A DNA stretch of 64,000 nt from Buxus sempervirens (Eukaryota; Streptophyta; Magnoliopsida; Buxales; Buxaceae): contig OX387195.1 in NCBI GenBank assembly GCA_947561395.2, positions 441,501 to 505,500 of the forward strand. The letters are read 5' to 3'. A program made the translations under genes and the position numbers. Below the pieces are notes generated by a model, which did not search any database, was not told the DNA's origin, and saw nothing but the letters and a program-made list of their open reading frames with translations. Position 1 is the first letter of the stretch; each line of letters begins with the position of its first letter. Positions 1-10,669 of this stretch are shown here, one piece after another.

Positions 1-756
1 AAAAACAACGCCAAGGCATGCATACGGAAACAGGAACAGAGACTTGTGTACATGCAAGAAGACTCCTAGTAGAGCTCTAACTAACATGTGTACACCGTAA
101 TCCTTTCAAGACCAGACCCCAAGACGCATGCTTAAACCCACGTAAATGTAGAAAGAAAGGAAGAGGGGGGATTTTCATGGGGTACATTAGAGATAATCGG
201 AGAGGGAACAAGCTCCCTTTTCAAATGTGCTTGGCAGCAAGCTAACCCAAATACTTATGAGTCATAAAAGTGCGTAAACTGGACTCTCATGCCTCTAAAA
301 GCTCACACGTGGACCTTTACCCTTGGGGGGTCTTCATGACATGAAGCAGAAATCACATGCATGCTATGTGGGCACTCAAAGAGACTTAGAACAACAATGA
401 AGGACCATGCACCTCAACATGCTTGGAAATACCCCATTCTCATATATGTAAAGTAAAATTTCGTAGGAAGCAATACCTGGGGGTTCTTGAACCCTTGAGC
501 TAGGTGGAGTTGCTCCCTTGAGGTGGTACAGCAGCTGGAGATCTCCCTTTGTAGCACCAAGAGCAACTCAAGTCCTTCTTGTTTCAGTAGGAATAGAGAA
601 GGGAAGGAGAAGATAAGAATGGCTTGGGGTGGTATGGGGAGGTGATGAAAGGCAAATGGGGTTGGAAGGGATGGGATTCGGGGTGTGCAGGTGAGAGAAG
701 AGAGCAGGAGAAAAGCCAAAAGAAAAGCCAACCCCGGATATGAGCTGCTGATTTGC

Positions 757-764
757 TATTTATA
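757..764 (-). promoter_or_regulatory. TATA box of A1 (minus strand)
   Basis: TATAAATA on the minus strand. The same box lies at the equivalent place in A3 (9481-9488), A4 (47297-47304), A5 (58432-58439) and C1 (55043-55050). In A1, A3, A4 and A5 a splice-donor-like AGGTA follows 272-280 nt downstream, which supports a real core promoter. Motif call by eye. Confidence 0.5.
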
Positions 765-775
765 GGCAACTTAAT

Positions 776-885
776 GTATCCAGCAACTCAAGCCGGATAC
801 ACTAAGGTCCCCTTTTATCCGGCCTTCATGGCCGGATACACTGGCACTCCTTTGTATCCGGTCTTCAATGCCGGATACAAAACAT
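776..885. repeat. Palindrome array of A1, word TATCCGG
   Basis: Array of inverted repeats directly upstream (minus sense) of the A1 TATA box. The unit at 816-838 has arms TATCCGGCC and GGCCGGATA around five bases; the unit at 853-879 has arms TGTATCCGG and CCGGATACA. A further half unit is at about 791-802. The word differs from that in other family A copies, although the flanking backbone is shared. Confidence 0.75.
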
Positions 886-2410
886 AATCATTTGAAAATT
901 AAATGCCGCTGCGAATTTGTCGGGCGATCGGCGTGAATCTCGCGCGAAAATCTTCTTGTATCTGGCCTCCAAGTCCGGTCATGAAGGGGAGCTAGTGTAT
1001 CCGGCATTTACAAATCGAAAAATTACGGATTTGCCATTCGACTTGACCGATTCGACCGATTTGACACTTTTGGATATCTACGGATCGCCCCGTATGAATT
1101 TTTGATATTTAAGATTCAGTCCCTGAGATATTTTGCTGCGTTGGCTGCCACGTGTGCAGTTCCTACGCCACGTGTGTAGTTTCCGGCTTTGCTGCGCGGA
1201 AACTTCGATAGCTCATATCTCATTTATCCGAACTCCGATTTGAGCAAACTCAATTGCGTTAGACTCATATCAGAGCCATCTATTTAATGACGTAGGGCTA
1301 AGCACTTGGCACGGGGTTCGAGGAAAGGTCAACTTTCGGCCCTTCCTTAAGTTTGACCGCCCGCAGAACCTTTATCCGGACTCCGATTCCTGCAAACCCA
1401 GTTGCGTTGGACTCGTGTTGGGATTCTCTATCCATTGGGATAAAGCAAGGTGGCCAAATTTTATCTGATTAAAAGGTCAACTTTTCACCCTTCAGGGTTT
1501 GACTTTTTAGCCGGGTTTTGCATTTCTGGCTTTTCTGGGAGTGCAAAAATGAGGTGCTTACAGTTATAGAGAAATTTTATTTTATTAGTGAGATATGAAC
1601 TTTTATTATTTGAAAATAAACTCATACTGTGCGCACCTAAGAATCGATCGCACGGGTGAACGCGTGCAAGACACGTGCCTCGGGACATTTGGAGTCGCCA
1701 CTACTTGAAAGGTGCAGGCAGACACAAAGGGTTGCCTAATTGGGTCTAATCTTCTGGTTTGCGGCTTTTTTAGAGATCTGGCTAAGTTCTCGATTACGTC
1801 TGGGGAAGTCCGAAGACACCCCAGCCTGCCCCGTCGGTTTGACGGGTCCCTCGGGTCTCCCTAGTTTTGAGTCAACTATCTCACCCTGTCCTAATCCAGC
1901 ATGTATTTTGGTTAAGTCTAGTGGGGTCCTTTGAAGGTGTGGGCCTCTTTTTATTATTTTTATCTTTTTATCCTTTTTGGTGAAGTGGGTTAGGTATGGG
2001 CCCTGTTTGGAGGCCTATGGATTGCCAGATTGGGTTTGAGCCCATGGCTTAGTAGGGTCATTGGGTAACCCTTGTTGGATTTGGTTTGTTTTTGTTTAAA
2101 GGATTGGTTAAAACATGCAAACTTAAGTTGGTTCAGATTTTTAAGGGGCCCAGTGGGCTTGGACTTGGCCCACAGGCAATTAACCAGGTGGCCTTTGACC
2201 CATTTATTGAAAATGGGCCTTGTTTGGGCCGGACTGGATGTGGGCCCCGTTGGAAGGCCCACAAAGCCTTGATGGGTGCGGGTGGGCCCACGGTGTCAAA
2301 ACGGGTTTGGGGTGACCCAAAAAGCCTAATGAGTTAAGTTTATGTTAAAACGGGTCGGATTGGGTCCAACCGGGTCAAGGGAATTGATTTTTTGATTAAT
2401 TATGGAATAA

Positions 2411-2513
2411 ACCGCATATGCAATGCGGTCTAGGCTGAACCGCAGATTGAATGCATTTCAAGCCTAACCGCATATGAAATGCGGTCAAGCCCGAACCGCA
2501 CTAAGTATGCGGT
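2411..2513. repeat. First palindrome array of A2, word ACCGCAT
   Basis: Three 19-bp units with arms ACCGCAT and ATGCGGT or close variants, at 2411-2429, 2467-2485 and 2495-2513. A related word returns in the second array about 1.2 kb away (3704-3875), next to the TATA region. Confidence 0.8.
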
Positions 2514-3703
2514 TTGGCTCAGCTTTCCCAAAATGGCCAAATCGGCCGCTGGATCTGGTTTGCTTGGCTCCCTGGGATGTTTGCCAGCTCTGGTGGCCTC
2601 CAGTGCTTGCTTCTGGTGACATTAATACCCGCTTTTACACCAAAACTTCGCTTTTTTACCAATCACTCAAGCATCCTTGACCACCCATTTCAAGAACCAA
2701 AGAAGCATACATGACCAGATGTGAAAGTGAAAACACATAAGCTTTACAACTAGTAGGTGAGATGAATCGGTTAAGAAATCAAATCGTGATTTAAGTGAAG
2801 TGTTGAAAACCATAAAAAAGGTATCTCCAAACAAAGCACGTGCTAGTGAGTAAAAAGAGGAAGTGATCCTCAACTAGTTGTGCAACTAAACACACACTCA
2901 CTATAAGAAATCTGCGACAAACAAATACAAGTGTGTGTTGTGTGTGGCATTCTTGTTAAAAAGAAAGTAAATGTAAAGGGAATGAAATCACCCGCGTGTG
3001 CTCCTTGTGTTCCTACCTCCTACATGCATGAATATGGACGTGGGGAAAGAATATTGCAAACTTGCAAACATATATGGGAATACCAAATAACCTGTCCAAC
3101 TTGAAGGGAAAGAAGGGTAAGAGTGTTAGGGGTACATGAGATCGAAGAAAGAGGACAGACCCCTCTTAAATATCATAGATCAATGAGAGAAAACAAGCTT
3201 ATAACTATATGAACAAGACTTTATGTTAAACCCTTCTCTCCTCTCATCCCTTTTCGTATAGAGATCCCCATCTTCCATGGGGTCTCATATGATATGCACA
3301 AGGGAAACCAAACAATTAGAAAGAATATAACAATTATAAGTACTAAAAAGCTTAAAACAAAAGTTACTGGAAAGGCCTGATTCTTATATATGTTAAGTAC
3401 AGAGTTACCAAGAATACTACCTTGCTATTACCTTTCAGCTCTGATGAGTGGTGGTACCCCGGGAGATGTGGACAGAAATTCGGGAGCCTTCTCACCTCCA
3501 GAATTCAGCTTTTCTGTGTTCTTTGTGTGAAAAAGTAGAGAAAATGAGCAAAGGAAGGACTAAGAGGGGTATTTTAGGGATTAAAAAGGGTTTAGATGGA
3601 TAGGTGAGCTTCAGGATGGTCGCAGGTCGCCAGAGCAGCAGGGTAACGACAGGGTTCAAAATCCTTCTCAACAATGGGGGGTGGACGCCTATTTGTAGGC
3701 AAA

Positions 3704-3875
3704 ATGTCCGTGTCCGCATTTCAAATGCGAACGAGCCGCCCATGTGCTAAAATCAGCGCGAATCTGCCAGCTGTCGCCGTTGCCGACGTGTGGTGATCTT
3801 CTAGAAGACCAAAACCGTATTTGAAGTGCGGACATGACTTGTCCGCGTTTCAAATGCGGACGAGCACGTTTTAAA
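3704..3875. repeat. Second palindrome array of A2
   Basis: Inverted repeats with arms GTCCGC and GCGGAC (3841-3861) and TCCGCAT and ATGCGAA (from 3712), plus degenerate units between. The word is close to that in the first array of the same copy and to A5, but unlike A1, A3, A4 and A6. Confidence 0.7.
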
Positions 3876-4482
3876 AATTCCAGATTTGAAATCCATTATC
3901 CAATTGAGCTTTGAGTGAAGATATGTTACGATTTTTTCATTATTTAATACAAAAATCTAGATTCTTTTATTAAAATCTTATTTAAATAATTAAATACTTT
4001 TAATAATTACTTATTTATTACTTTTAAAATATTACTTATTTTAATAATTACTTATTTTATTTTTGATATTTATTTATTCTGCATTTTTCTGCTGTTTTGC
4101 CACATGGGCAGTTTTCTTGAAACTTTAACCGGCCATAACTTTTTCGTCCGGACTCCTATTCGAGCAAACTTAGTGTCATTGGAATCGGCTAGGAATCCTC
4201 TATCCACCAGAATCAAAGTGGGCAGCTAAATTGGGGTCAAGCAAAAAGTCAACTTTTGCTCTCCAAAAGTTTGACCGGCTCATACCTTCCTCGTCCAGGC
4301 CCCGATTCCAGCAAATTCAGATGCGTTGAAACTGTGTCAGAATGCTTTTTTCAATGAGAGGGAGCTTGATGGTCAATCTCCACTGAATCAAAAAGTCAAT
4401 TTTTTTTACCCTCTCGGGTTTGACTTTTCAATTTGAATTTTCATTTTCTTCATTTTGGGGGTGCAAAAATCAGGTGCTAACA

Positions 4483-5585
4483 CATACCATTAGTGGGAAA
4501 ATTATTGAGGATAATTGATGTAAGGTTTTTAGACTTGCTATATGATTACTAAGGAATTTGTTAAATTTCTTAGGCTGATTTATGTTGATCAGATGAATAG
4601 ATTTCAAGTAAATTTGGCTGCTGGAAAAATTCAGATTTAACTTAGTCTTGTTTTGGAAACTTCATTGATAGATGGCTTTAGTGCTTATTTGAAAGTGAAT
4701 TTGTTATTGTTAATTATAAAATGACTTCATTCACTTTAAGCATGGTTTTATGTTAAATTTGTGAATTATATAATAATTTTGTTAAAGTATTAAGGGCAAG
4801 ACTTAGTGTGGATCCACAGTCTAGTTAGAAAATGTAATTTGTACTTTTTGTTTGGATTCAAGTCTAGGGTTCCTTTATGCGTTTCCTCCATGATGGAGAG
4901 GCCTTCCATGAGGGAAGTGCTATAGCAAGTCCGTTTCCACCATGAGGGTGAGGTCACACGAGTATTTCCACCATGAGGTGATGAATTGGATGTTCGAGCT
5001 ATTGCAGTGTTTTCAACTGGATTGTTTGGAACACTAGTGCTTAGCCACACAAAATAGACAAACTTCATGAGTCCCAATATTTTACTTTTGTTCCGAATCT
5101 GATTTTGATATCGAATGTGATTGTCAATGTATTTCGAGATTAGTCGGATTAATCGAGGTTAACCATAAAATTTAATGATTGTAACCTGTGCATGTTTTAG
5201 AATTGTTATGACTGTATTTCCTTGCATGCATATGCTACTTGCTGGGATATTTGTATCTCACTGTTTTGTTTTGTTTTCAGATCTCGATGAGGATGACACA
5301 GTTGGGGCTGATATTTCGGTGGACTATCCAGAGTATCGTGTGGAGGATTATTTTGTTGAGTAGTGGATTATAGTTGTCTGGTTTGGATAGTGTGAGTTGT
5401 GTTTATGGATATTGTATTTCATTTTGGATGGTGATTGGGAATTAGTGAAACTTTATTTCATGTAATTGAATCTCTTGAGCATATATTTCATGGTTTCTCA
5501 TACTCTGTTAGATCCTGTGGAATTTAGTTAACCCTTTGGGTATGAGTTACGGTTATTCCACGTAACTCGGATCTGGGGCGTTACA
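4483..5585 (+). mobile_element. Family B copy B1, right-hand part of a solo-LTR-like element
   Basis: Sequence resuming after A2 and ending in GGGGCGTTACA at 5585, the family B terminus. It holds a cassette of short inverted repeats built on CCATGATGG and CCATGAGGG (about 4875-4990), a conserved block GGGATATTTGTATCTC (about 5240) and a splice-acceptor-like pyrimidine tract ending TTTTCAG at 5280. The stretch 1563-1627 between A1 and A2 probably also belongs to B1. The left end is off-window. The element probably sits in the older A7, whose GAGTTGCCAC follows directly. No coding region. Confidence 0.55.
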
Positions 5586-5611
5586 GAGTTGCCACTGCTT
5601 GATGGGGTGCA
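5586..5611 (-). mobile_element. Fragment of old family A copy A7 (left piece)
   Basis: GAGTTGCCAC...GATGGGGTGCA matches the GAGTCGCCAC...GATGGGGTGCAGG block near the left end of A3 and A4. It is cut by B2 directly after GGGGTGCA and resumes at 12995, so B2 landed inside it. Oldest layer of this nest. Confidence 0.6.
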
Positions 5612-5739
5612 TGTAAAATCCCGAAATTTTAATAATATTAAAAATTGGATTTTATGTTTATTAATTAATTTAATTGATGTAAAATTTCAGGAAAGGAGAA
5701 AAGGAAGTTATTTAGAGGAAAAATACAAAAATTAAGATC

Positions 5740-6595
5740 TGATGTGTTAAAGTATATTGGCATTTGATGATGTGGAAGCATCTGATGACATGGAATTTTT
5801 AAATCTGTATTTTTCTAGTTGTCATTATCTAATCAGATAGTTTGTTAACAAAGATTTGAATTAACTTTTATCTCATAGAGATTTGATATGCATCTCTTAG
5901 AATCTTATCTTTTAGAATCTTATCTCTTAAAGATTTGATATGCATCTCTTAGGATTAACTTGAATTCTGATTTCTCAGATCTGATATGTATCTCTTAGAA
6001 TCTGATATGCCTTATCTAATTAAGAGATTATCTTTCCAGATTGAAAATTTCGAATCTGGAAAAATAGTTAAGAGAATATCTTATCTGTTCCTTATCAGTC
6101 AGTTGTAACAAAGTTACAACAAGTTAACTGTTTTGTTGAGTGATGTTTCAGGTTATAAATACTGATGTGAGTTTGACAGAAAACTCAACTTCTGATAAAT
6201 TAAACAAATTTATCAGAAGTATTTGAAGCTCATCGTTCTTCGGGAGAAGAACTTGAAGCCTTCTAGAGAAGGCAACTTATGATTGAAGGGAGTTCAATCA
6301 TGGATGCATAAGTCAAGGGGGAGCCTTGCTGCACACAGAAGATTAAAGGGAGTTCAATCTTGTCTAAGTCGAGGGGAGCTCGTTGAACAAGACCCTAAAG
6401 AGTCTTCTACACATTGGCGACGAAAAAGAGGGAGTCTTTTGTATGTGTAAGTCCACATTGGTGTATGTAAGATTTTGTTTAACTTTAGTGGATTGTTCAT
6501 CATCTGGATGTGGTCCCGAGGATTAGGTTAATACCGAACCTCGTTAAAAAGTCTCCTGTGTTCATGTGTTACAATACAGTAGTTTAACACTAACA
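5740..6595 (+). mobile_element. Solo LTR, probably Ty1/copia type (856 bp)
   Basis: Starts TGATGTGTTAAAG and ends TTTAACACTAACA, with GATC on both flanks (exact duplication length is ambiguous because of overlapping bases). A plus-strand TATAAATA lies at 6154-6161, about 420 bp into the element, as expected of an LTR promoter. It interrupts B2 and has no similarity to families A, B or C that I can see. Copia assignment is an inference from size and termini. Confidence 0.5.
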
Positions 6596-6775
6596 GATCT
6601 AACATGATGAATTATTAAAATGGTAAATTGGTTACTTGAGTTTCATTGGCTGGCTTTTGGTGGATTAGTAGTGTGGCAAGCATGTGGTCAAGCCATATCT
6701 AATTGCGTTTATGTAGGAAATTGTGCTGGAGTGGCAAGCATATAATCGGGCTTTAAACACAGTCCTAGTGGCAAC

Positions 6776-6783
6776 TATATAAG
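6776..6783 (+). promoter_or_regulatory. TATA box of B2
   Basis: TATATAAG on the plus strand, corresponding in position to TATAAAAG of B3 (39150-39157). It defines the sense strand of family B as plus in this copy. Confidence 0.4.
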
Positions 6784-8378
6784 GAGATTCATTTCGATCG
6801 ACCGTTTAGTTGGGTGTTGATCGAGTGTTCTGGAGATCAGAGAATCAAAGGGAAGTAGCTAGGGTTTGGAGGAGAAGAAGAGAATTCAGAGGAGATTGCA
6901 TCAGATCTAGTAATTTGATTGTTTGAAGAGAGGTTTCGGCTGTTATTGGCGATCGGAGTATCACCAAATTGTTAGATTCAGAGAGTAATTCGGTAAGCTA
7001 AAAATTCAGATTCGTAATCAACGATTATACAATGATTTTGAGGTGATTCGAATTGGAGTCTTTCAGATCTGATCAAACTCATATTTCCTGCAGAAGAAAA
7101 AGCAAACCGATTGTGCGCGCGTGGGAAACGCGGCACGGAATAATTCGGAGTCGCCACCGCCTGATGGGGTGCAGGCGGACACCTGGGTGCCTTAATCTTG
7201 TCTATTAGGGCTTTTGGTCTACGGCTTGAGATTCTAAGTAGGGTCTTGGTTGTGGTCCGGGGAAGTCCGTAAACACCCCGGTCCACCCCGTCGGATGACG
7301 GGTCCCGTGGGTTCCCTGGTTTGAGTCAGCTTGCATTGGTCTCACCTGATTCCTAATCCGATATGCAATTTGGTTAAGTCTGGCGGGACCACCTGAGTGG
7401 TGTGGGTCCCTTTAATTACTTTTATCTTGATTACTCAGGTGATCTGAGTCTGGTTGGGTGGGCCCCGTTGGAAGGCCCACGGTATCCTTGGTGGGCTTAG
7501 TCAAGCCTGTGTACCCTTGTGGACCTCAGTCTAGCCTGAGAGGTCCTTTGGGCTTTGGTTAGTTCAATTGATTTTACTTTAGGTTCAGATTTAAAATTTA
7601 AGTGTTTTTCATGAAAAGGTGGGCCGGATAGGTTCATGGGCCCCTATGGTGGGCCAACCTGGTGGCCAAGCATTTTTATTGGATTTATCTTTTTAATCTG
7701 CCAAAGTGAGTTGGACACTGGGCTTGGGGCCCGTAGTCCAAATCTGGGCTTGTAAGCCCAGGTTACCGGAAGTTAGGGTTTGCACCCTTCCTTGGTTCGG
7801 TTGGTGGGCTTTGGCGGGCCCGATAGGCCCTTGCCCTTGGTCTCGGCCAAACCACGCAATTCATGCATCAATTTCACATAACAAGGCTCGGGTGGGCCGC
7901 ATTGGGTTTGGCCCGCCCGGTTCAAATTGTTCATTTTACTTAAGTTATTTAATGGCATGCTTTGGTGTTTATTGGGCTTGGTGGGCCCCATTGGAAGGCC
8001 CACTGGAAGTCAAGTTGGACCGGGAGTCCAAGTCCCATGTCGGGTTTCCGGGTGACCTAGAAACCCTATTGGTTTATCCGGTTCGGTTCGGAAATATCAT
8101 TCACATCTAGCAACAATCACAGAAAAAACACACGATAGACATTCTGTCAGAGAAAAAAACTGGCTCATTGTGCTGGGTCCAAGGGGAGGTACCCGGGGGC
8201 CCTGTGGGCGGAGCGAAGCGGAGCCCCTCGCGGAACAATAAAGGGCATTTTTGGAATTTTTCAAAAATATATCAATTCGGCATGTTTTAGGGGTAGGCAC
8301 CGACCTCAGGTAGTAGGCGCGAGGTCGGCGCGAAATGGGCGGACCGAAAACAGCGAAAAAACACAAAAAAATGAAGTG

Positions 8379-8502
8379 GGCGCGAGGTTCGCGCGAGGTT
8401 CACGAGAATCTCGCACGAGCTTCGCGCGAGGTTCACGCGAAGTGCTCGTGCGAGCTTCACACGAGATTCGCGCGAGCTTCGCGCGAGATTCGCGCGAACT
8501 CA
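8379..8502. repeat. First palindrome array of A3, word TTCGCGCGAG
   Basis: Dense array of CGCGAG / CTCGCG half sites in both orientations, about ten or more, standing where A2, A4, A5 and A6 carry their own words. The CpG density is very high against the AT-rich surroundings. An arginine-rich reading frame across it is a translation artefact of the repeat. Confidence 0.7.
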
Positions 8503-9462
8503 GCGGACACTCGATGCTCTCGGTTTTCTTTCAAACTCCCTTTCTTAGCTGATTTTTAAGATCTGTAACTCATTTTTTAGGCTTTGTAAGCCCTCCCAGG
8601 GCTTCGACCACCCCCAGAAGATACTCACACATGCATTGGAATTAATCTAAACATGCTTCATGCTTCATCCCACAACCCAAAATCTCTTAAGAGAGAAAAA
8701 AAAAACAAACCCGATAAAAAACAAACCCGATACAGATGCATTAACAGCTTAAAAAGGGGGGGGGGGTGATGGGAGCATGCTCAAGGGTGCACAAGCAGCA
8801 AATAGCATGTTAGCAAGTCCAGCAATGTAAAAAAAACAACAAGAAAAAACAACATGCAGACATTACATGCACTTTCCTCCCCCGACTGGACCTCCGAGCA
8901 GGCACACTAACATCCGAAGAAGGGAGAGAGGAGGGGGGTTTAGAGGGATACATCAGATGAGTTAAATGAGGAGCTCATTCTTTACAGGAGTGCCGGGCAC
9001 CTCATGAGCACTCGGAGGAGCAACAAAACCCTTGTCTTCTTCACGGGGTCGTGCATGAGGTCTCCCTTACCCTGGAGACCTCCATGTCACCCAAAATGGG
9101 GGGAGCAACAGAATGCGTAGCAAGGGAAGGAAACACAACAGTTGCGATGACATGCATACGACTCCCATTTTTATATATGTAAACAAGTGCGAAACATTAC
9201 CTGGAGTTCCTACGTTCTGGTGCAAAGCGGCGGCTTCTCCTTGAGGTGGCACGAGCTCTGGAACTCTCCTCTCTTGCACCTCCAGCAGCAACCGGCCTCC
9301 GCTTGTTTGCGTGAGGATGAGGAAGAAGCAAGACTAGGGGGTGTTGGATCAAGGTGGGGAGCTTGGGGAGGCCGAAGCCACTGAGACAGGTAGGGTTCGG
9401 GTGGGGAAGGAGCTTGGGCACTGCACCAGAAATCCTCTAAACCAAATTTTTTCCAACCCTTT

Positions 9463-9480
9463 GCGCGAGATTTCGCGCGG
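9463..9480. repeat. Second palindrome site of A3
   Basis: GCGCGAGATTTCGCGCG, the same word as the array at 8379-8502, lying directly next to the minus-strand TATATAAA (9481-9488). Confidence 0.65.
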
Positions 9481-9488
9481 TTTATATA
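9481..9488 (-). promoter_or_regulatory. TATA box of A3 (minus strand)
   Basis: TATATAAA on the minus strand, with the palindrome site directly upstream and a donor-like AG/GTAAT 280 nt downstream (exon end 9201). Confidence 0.5.
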
Positions 9489-9934
9489 GACCGAGGGAAA
9501 AAAAAGGACCCGCCCACTTAAAAAAAGGGGCCGCTCACTTAAAAAAAGGGTATCTTCTCAGCTTGAGCTGAGCGCATACCCTGCTGCCACGTCCGCGCGA
9601 GCGGCATAATGATGAGAAATAATTTAATGCCGCCGCTCGCCGGTCGAAAAATCTAAAAAAATTCAGATTTAGTCCCTGACAATTTTTGGTAAAATCCGAT
9701 ATTCTCGGATTTTTACAGATTTAGTCCCTGGGATATTTCGAATGTTCGGATATTTACGGATTTGATCCCTGAGATATTTTCCTGCGCAACTCGCCACGTG
9801 TGCAGCTTTTTGCCACGTGCGCAGATTGCCGATTTTGCTGCTCGAGAATTTTGTCAGCTCATATTTTCTTCATCCGGACTCCGATCTGGGCAAACTTAGT
9901 TTCATTAGAATCGTATCGGAGCCCTCCATCCCAT

Positions 9935-10669
9935 GACCTAGGGGTAGGCCTCTGGATCGGATTTTAGCAGAAAGTCAAATTTTGGCTCTGCTCAGGTTTG
10001 ACCGCCCGCAGAACCTTCGTCCGGACCCCGATTCCTGCAAACTCAGTTGCATTGGAACCGTGTCGAGATTCTCTATCCAATGACCTAGGGGTAGGCCTCC
10101 GGATCTGATTTTAGCAGAAAGTCAACTTTTGGCTCTGCTCAGGTTTGACCGCCCGCAGAACCTTCGTCCGGACCCTGATTCCTGCAAACTCAGTTGCGTT
10201 GGAACCGTGTCGAGATTCTCTATCCAATGACCTAGGGGTAGGCCTCCGGATCGGATTTTAGCAGAAAGTCAACTTTTGGCTCTGCTCAGGTTTGACCGCC
10301 CGCAGAACCTTCGTCCGGACCCCGATTCCTGCAAACTCAGTTGCATTGGAACCGTGTCGAGATTCTCTATCCAATGACCTAGGGGTAGGCCTCCGGATCG
10401 GATTTTAGCAGAAAGTCAACTTTTGGCTCTGCTCAGGTTTGACCACCCGCAGAACCTTCATCCGGACCCCGATTCCTGCAAACTCAGTTGCGTTGGAACC
10501 GTGTCGAGATTATCTATCCAATGACCTAGGGGTAGGCCTCCGGATCGGATTTTAGCAGAAAGTCAACTTTTGGCTCTGCTCAGGTTTGACCGCCCGCAGA
10601 ACCTTCATCCGGACCCCGATTCCTGCAAACTCAGTTGCGTTGGAACCGTCTCGAGATTCTCTATCCAAT
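9935..10669. repeat. Tandem array, five units of 147 bp
   Basis: The word GACCTAGGGG recurs at 9935, 10082, 10229, 10376 and 10523 and the unit closes at 10670, a constant period of 147 bp. The first unit is more diverged, the others nearly identical. Each unit contains the TCCGGACCCCGATTCCTGC and AAAGTCAACTTTTGGCTC segments that other family A copies carry as two or three diverged units at the same place. So the array is an expansion of an ancestral right-end module. Confidence 0.92.

Larger units (their letters stand above)
1..1562 (-). mobile_element. Family A copy A1, right-hand part of a solo-LTR-like element
   Basis: Right end of a family A insertion whose left end lies outside the window. 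It ends in GGTGCTTACA at 1562, the same terminus as the closed copies A2-A6. Inside, in plus coordinates, are the conserved purine-rich block with GGGGTACAT (about 155-200), a short hairpin (201-220), a minus-strand TATA box (757-764), a palindrome array (776-885) and the diverged units of about 147 bp that form the right end (about 1190-1500). No coding region is credible; small reading frames on both strands are not shared with sister copies. The inferred sense strand is minus, from the TATA box. It probably sits inside B1. Treated as an LTR fossil; superfamily not assignable by eye. Confidence 0.65.
1628..4482 (-). mobile_element. Family A copy A2, complete solo-LTR-like insertion (2855 bp)
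   Basis: Begins TGTGCGCACC and ends GGTGCTAACA, flanked by the 5-bp duplication CATAC (1623-1627 and 4483-4487). Order on the plus strand: GGAGTCGCCAC block, the recurring TGGGCCCCGTTGGAAGGCCCAC segment, first palindrome array (2411-2513), purine block with GGGGTACAT, two hairpins (3149-3167 and 3261-3286), donor-like site (3432), weak minus-strand TATA region (about 3690), second palindrome array (3704-3875) and the right-end units. TG...CA ends with a 5-bp duplication are typical of LTR elements; no internal region or second LTR is present. It is inserted in B1. Confidence 0.75.

Noticed and set aside
414-731. 105-codon minus-strand frame downstream of the A1 TATA box, Pro/Leu/Ser-rich
   Set aside because: Sister copies have unrelated frames at this place (58244-58444, 47054-47347, 61306-61560). 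The composition reflects a pyrimidine-rich leader, not a conserved protein.
8335-8559. Arginine-rich 74-codon frame
   Set aside because: Produced by the CGCGAG palindrome array of A3.
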